Origin: Akkermansia sp.
GTDB lineage: Bacteria > Verrucomicrobiota > Verrucomicrobiia > Verrucomicrobiales > Akkermansiaceae
DNA length: 8,679 nt
Reading direction: 5' to 3'
Assembly (NCBI GenBank): GCA_017555465.1
Contig: JAFZGH010000111.1
Span: 1-8,679, forward strand
Of this stretch, positions 6,654 through 8,679 are shown piece after piece. Numbering within the stretch: the first letter of the stretch is position 1; every line of letters begins with the position of its first letter. The translations under genes and the position numbers were made by a program. The notes beneath the pieces are model-generated. The model had not been told where the DNA came from and made no database searches. It worked only from the letters and a program-made list of their open reading frames with translations.

Positions 6654-8033
6654 ATCGGTGGTATTTGTATCGTTCTTGTGGAAAACGCGTTTAAAGAAAA
6701 TGTAAATAACAATGTAGGAAAGCAACGCACAGAAGGTATCAGCCGTCATCTGAGCGCACCAGATTCCCTTGCCACCCAGCCAGAGCGGCAGCAGCAGCAG
6801 GCAGGGAATGAGCATCAGGAACTGGCGCATAATGTTCAGGAACACGCTCATAATCGGGCGACCGATACTCTGGAAGAAGTTGCCGATGATAATCTGCGTG
6901 CCGACCAGCGGGAACATGAGCCCCATGATATGCAGCCCCTGGATGGAAAGAGCAATAAGCTGGGTGGAGTTCGCGTCGGTTTCCTTCACAAAGGCGCGCA
7001 CCACGGCCTCAGGGAACAGCTGGATACCCACCCAACAGATAAGCGTGAGGAAGAAGGCTGAAAAGACCGCATAATAAAAAACCTTGCGCACGCGGCTGTA
7101 GAACCCGATGCCCAGGTTATACCCCGCAATGGGTTGCATTCCCTGCGCGATGCCCAGCACCACCATGGCCACACCCAGCAGCACGCGGTTCACGATACTG
7201 TATGCCCCCACTCCCATGGGCCCTTCATAGCGCAGGAACTGCGTGTTGAATACGATAACCACCAGGCAGCCGCACAGGTTCATGAGGCAGGGAGGAAGCC
7301 CCAGCAGGCAGATACGCCGCATAATGGGCCCGCAGAGCTTCCACATGCGCCCGCGGAAGTGAATCACGCTGCGGCGGTTGAGGAAATGCAGCAGCACCCA
7401 GGCCATGCCCACTGCCTGCCCGGCCGTGGTGGCCAGCGCAGCGCCGGTCATCCCCCATTCCAGCACGTATACAAACAAATGCGCGCAGCCGATGTTCACC
7501 ACCATGGAGAACAGCAGGCTGTACATGGCCTTGTACGGGTAGCCGCTGGCGCGCATCACGTGGTTCAGGTTCATGAACGAGAATGTGAGCGGACAAGTCA
7601 GCATGAGCACCAGCATGAACTCCCGCGCCGGGCCCACGGTGTTCTCATCTGCCCCGAAAAGGTACAGCAGCTCATCCATCCACGGCAGCGGCAGCCAGCC
7701 GATGAGAACCCCCAGTGCCACACCCATGATGGTGCAGTGCCCCAGCACCCGGAATGCACGCGGAAAATCCTGCTGTCCCAGGGTGATGGAGGTGGTGGCC
7801 GCACCGCCCAGACCCACGAGCGTGCCCAGCGCCACCAACAGGTTCATGATGGGGAAAAGCAGCCCCATAGCAGTGATGGCATACGCCCCGCAGCACTGGC
7901 CGATGTAGATGGAATCTACAATGTTGTATAACGACATGGCCGCCATGCCCACAATGGCAGGCAATGAATACTGCGCCAGCAGCCGCCCCATGGGCTTCTG
8001 CTCCAAATCCACCAGCTTTTGGTCTTTTTCCAT
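6021..8033 (-). CDS. MATE efflux transporter fused in frame to RdgB/HAM1 XTP/dITP pyrophosphatase
   Basis: The product is 670 residues. Residues 1-460 form a complete MepA-like MATE exporter, an inner-membrane antiporter that expels cationic drugs or metabolites using a Na+ or H+ gradient. They include a first helix with SLPAIVGMAAMSLYNIVDSI (23-42), RASGYPYKAM (161-170), a second-half repeat starting near 243, GMQPIAGYNLG (298-308), and a last helix ending in the basic KRVFHK (448-453). Residues 461-670 are a full-length RdgB/HAM1 house-cleaning nucleotidase. Only a short polar linker (NDTNTTD) separates the two, with no stop codon. MATE C-termini are expected in the cytosol, and the basic end agrees, so the enzyme would hang on the cytoplasmic face of the membrane. 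I chose the ATG at 8033 because it follows a TTGACA promoter by a few bases and gives a normal MATE N-terminus; the open frame extends upstream to an ATG at 8180, but that stretch is the promoter region. No Shine-Dalgarno is visible. The fusion could be genuine, strain-specific, or due to a small indel at the junction. Confidence 0.85.
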   Translation of the reverse strand: MEKDQKLVDLEQKPMGRLLAQYSLPAIVGMAAMSLYNIVDSIYIGQCCGAYAITAMGLLFPIMNLLVALGTLVGLGGAATTSITLGQQDFPRAFRVLGHCTIMGVALGVLIGWLPLPWMDELLYLFGADENTVGPAREFMLVLMLTCPLTFSFMNLNHVMRASGYPYKAMYSLLFSMVVNIGCAHLFVYVLEWGMTGAALATTAGQAVGMAWVLLHFLNRRSVIHFRGRMWKLCGPIMRRICLLGLPPCLMNLCGCLVVIVFNTQFLRYEGPMGVGAYSIVNRVLLGVAMVVLGIAQGMQPIAGYNLGIGFYSRVRKVFYYAVFSAFFLTLICWVGIQLFPEAVVRAFVKETDANSTQLIALSIQGLHIMGLMFPLVGTQIIIGNFFQSIGRPIMSVFLNIMRQFLMLIPCLLLLPLWLGGKGIWCAQMTADTFCALLSYIVIYIFFKRVFHKNDTNTTDMTLERIPLLIATRNAHKAREFARILPPQYELKTLADFPGAPDPEETGTTFEENAAIKAESISAVFPGLVVSDDSGICVDALGGMPGVYSARYAGTHGDDEGNNRKMLAELAAKPESEKPFTARYVCAISVARGGKELGCFVGTVEGQITLNPRGTGGFGYDPLFIPDGYDCTMAEISAEEKNSISHRGEALRKFESWLRETELGGSSMDK

Positions 8034-8046
8034 GCGTCTGCCCGTA

Positions 8047-8075
8047 AATTTACTCTTCTTGCCACCAGCTGTCAA
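8047..8075 (-). promoter_or_regulatory. Putative sigma70 promoter of the MATE-RdgB gene
   Basis: On the minus strand a perfect TTGACA (-35, at 8070-8075) is followed after exactly 17 bases by TAAATT (-10, 4 of 6, at 8047-8052). Transcription would start near 8040, giving a leader of about 6-7 bases before the ATG at 8033. Such a short leader has no room for a Shine-Dalgarno sequence, and none is present. Confidence 0.65.
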
Positions 8076-8097
8076 GAAAAGTACATCAGGAACATTA

Positions 8098-8120
8098 CTT
8101 GTGTATTTACGATTCACAAG
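8098..8120. repeat. Inverted repeat overlapping the crcB -35 box (candidate operator)
   Basis: CTTGTG (8098-8103) and CACAAG (8115-8120) are a perfect 6-bp inverted repeat separated by 11 bases. The right arm covers most of the crcB -35 hexamer at 8113-8118. The size and position would suit a dimeric repressor site, but a 6-bp repeat can arise by chance. Confidence 0.3.
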
Positions 8121-8141
8121 AAGTCTGGGATATGTTAGAAT
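8113..8141 (+). promoter_or_regulatory. Putative extended -10 promoter of crcB
   Basis: TTCACA (-35, 5 of 6, at 8113-8118), a 17-base spacer and TAGAAT (-10, 5 of 6, at 8136-8141) preceded by TGT (extended -10). Transcription would begin near 8148, about 30 bases before the crcB ATG. The -35, spacing and -10 closely copy the A2M promoter. Confidence 0.6.
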
Positions 8142-8178
8142 ACGCGTGGGCGGATACACCATTCGTCCATTGCACCCC

Positions 8179-8580
8179 ATGGTACTTTCCCTGAAAACCC
8201 TGCTCTGTGTCGGCTGCGGCTGCTTTATCGGCGGCGTTCTGCGCTATCTTACTTCCTATTTCGTATGCACCCGCTGGGGCGTGGAACTACCCGGCATGCC
8301 CTGGCACACCCTGATTATCAACTTCGGCGGCTGCCTGTTCATGGGGCTGTTCTGCGGACTGGCCACAGCAGGCTTCATCGAATCACCCAACCTGCGCCTG
8401 GCGCTCACCGCCGGGCTCTGCGGAGGCTACTCCACCCTGGCAGCTTTTGCCTTCGAGAACACCATAATTCTGCGCGCCGGCAACTACCTCACCGCCGGTT
8501 CCTACATGGCAGTCACCCTCGTAGGCAGCATTGTCTGCTTCATCGCAGGCTACGCCGTGGCCAACCTCCTGCATCGCTGA
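8179..8580 (+). CDS. crcB: CrcB/Fluc-family fluoride channel
   Basis: Fluc (CrcB) proteins are small inner-membrane channels that assemble as antiparallel dimers and let toxic fluoride leak out of the cytoplasm. This one has 133 residues, normal for the family, with four hydrophobic segments at roughly 5-28, 41-62, 71-95 and 105-130. Family marks are GGVLRY in the first helix (R22), TLIINFGGCLFMG in the second (N48), and the helix break LCGGYSTLAAFAFE (80-93) in the third. In typical Flucs that last motif reads close to CGGxTTFSTFS, with two pore-lining phenylalanines. Here the first is Leu (L87), the second is kept (F90), and the nearby Ser/Thr residues are Ala. I chose the ATG at 8179 because the predicted promoter lies just upstream and the first helix follows at once; the frame is open further upstream, but that overlaps the promoter. 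No Shine-Dalgarno and no fluoride riboswitch are visible. The family is well supported; fluoride selectivity of this variant is not certain. Confidence 0.88.
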   Translation: MVLSLKTLLCVGCGCFIGGVLRYLTSYFVCTRWGVELPGMPWHTLIINFGGCLFMGLFCGLATAGFIESPNLRLALTAGLCGGYSTLAAFAFENTIILRAGNYLTAGSYMAVTLVGSIVCFIAGYAVANLLHR

Positions 8581-8638
8581 ACCACACCCTTGCCAACTAT
8601 TTGATTATTTGGGCTTGACCCGGAAAATGAGCACAAGC

Positions 8639-8673
8639 AAAAAGCTCCGGCGCTGTTCGCGTCGGAGCTTTTT
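8639..8673 (+). terminator. Intrinsic terminator downstream of crcB, likely bidirectional
   Basis: AAAAAGCTCCG (8639-8649) and CGGAGCTTTTT (8663-8673) form a perfect 11-bp inverted repeat whose 13-base loop can pair further (GCG/CGC). The right arm ends in a T5 run and the left arm starts with A5, so it can terminate transcripts from both directions. It lies 58 bases after the crcB stop. The bases between (8581-8638) hold no other feature I can support. Confidence 0.85.
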
Positions 8674-8679
8674 AGTAGC

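Larger units (their letters stand above)
8034..8178. promoter_or_regulatory. Divergent intergenic region between the MATE-RdgB gene and crcB
   Basis: This 145-bp region carries back-to-back promoters for the two divergent genes: -35/-10 for MATE-RdgB at 8047-8075 (minus) and for crcB at 8113-8141 (plus). An inverted repeat, CTTGTG-N11-CACAAG, at 8098-8120 overlaps the crcB -35 box. No coding sequence is supported here. No fluoride riboswitch is recognisable; the predicted crcB leader is only about 30 bases. Confidence 0.6.

Noticed and set aside
6096..7931. Plus-strand open frames opposite the MATE-RdgB gene (6096-7061 and 7134-7931)
   Set aside because: Composition typical of antisense frames (His/Gln/Arg-rich), with no family resemblance; the opposite strand encodes intact conserved domains.
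7909..8178. 90-residue upstream extension of the crcB frame
   Set aside because: It overlaps the MATE 5' end and the crcB promoter; CrcB proteins start directly with the first membrane helix, as from the ATG at 8179.
8148..8178. Fluoride riboswitch in the crcB leader
   Set aside because: The leader is only about 30 bases, and I cannot find the GGCGATG...TCGCC pseudoknot core of the crcB motif.
8034..8180. 49-residue N-terminal extension of the MATE protein from an ATG at 8180
   Set aside because: It would span the TTGACA/TAAATT promoter, has no MATE-like features, and shares the CCATGG site with the crcB start by coincidence.

Overview
The window is G+C-rich bacterial chromosomal DNA with dense genes, well-separated transcription units and no mobile-element, CRISPR, rRNA or tRNA signals. 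None of the likely start codons has a convincing Shine-Dalgarno sequence. Several are preceded by sigma70-like promoters with an extended -10 box (TGnTAGAAT). Together with the gene content, this would fit a Verrucomicrobiota (Akkermansia-like) or related gut bacterium, but the lineage call is inference and weak.

Layout, left to right. (1) The left edge holds only the first 24 codons of an unrecognised leftward gene with its own promoter. (2) A perfect 12-bp hairpin ends the next gene. (3) A 1917-residue leftward gene encodes an exported bacterial alpha-2-macroglobulin (A2M) family protein. The position that should carry the Cys-x-x-Gln thioester reads Ser-Val-Gly-Asn. (4) After an 87-bp gap containing a promoter lies a leftward 670-residue gene. 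A complete MepA-like MATE efflux transporter (residues 1-460) is joined in frame, without a stop codon, to a complete RdgB/HAM1 XTP/dITP pyrophosphatase (residues 461-670). (5) A divergent 145-bp intergenic region carries promoters for both sides. (6) A rightward crcB/Fluc fluoride channel gene follows. Its signature has lost one of the two 'Phe-box' phenylalanines. (7) A bidirectional intrinsic terminator lies at the right edge.

How the genes work together: nothing shows a single pathway. The A2M protein would act in the periplasm or cell envelope, the MATE pump exports cations or drugs, RdgB sanitises the nucleotide pool in the cytosol, and CrcB relieves fluoride toxicity. The most unusual items are the MATE-RdgB fusion, the thioester-less A2M, and the near-identical promoter layout (GATTCAC, 18 nt ending in TGn, TAGAAT) in front of the A2M and crcB genes.
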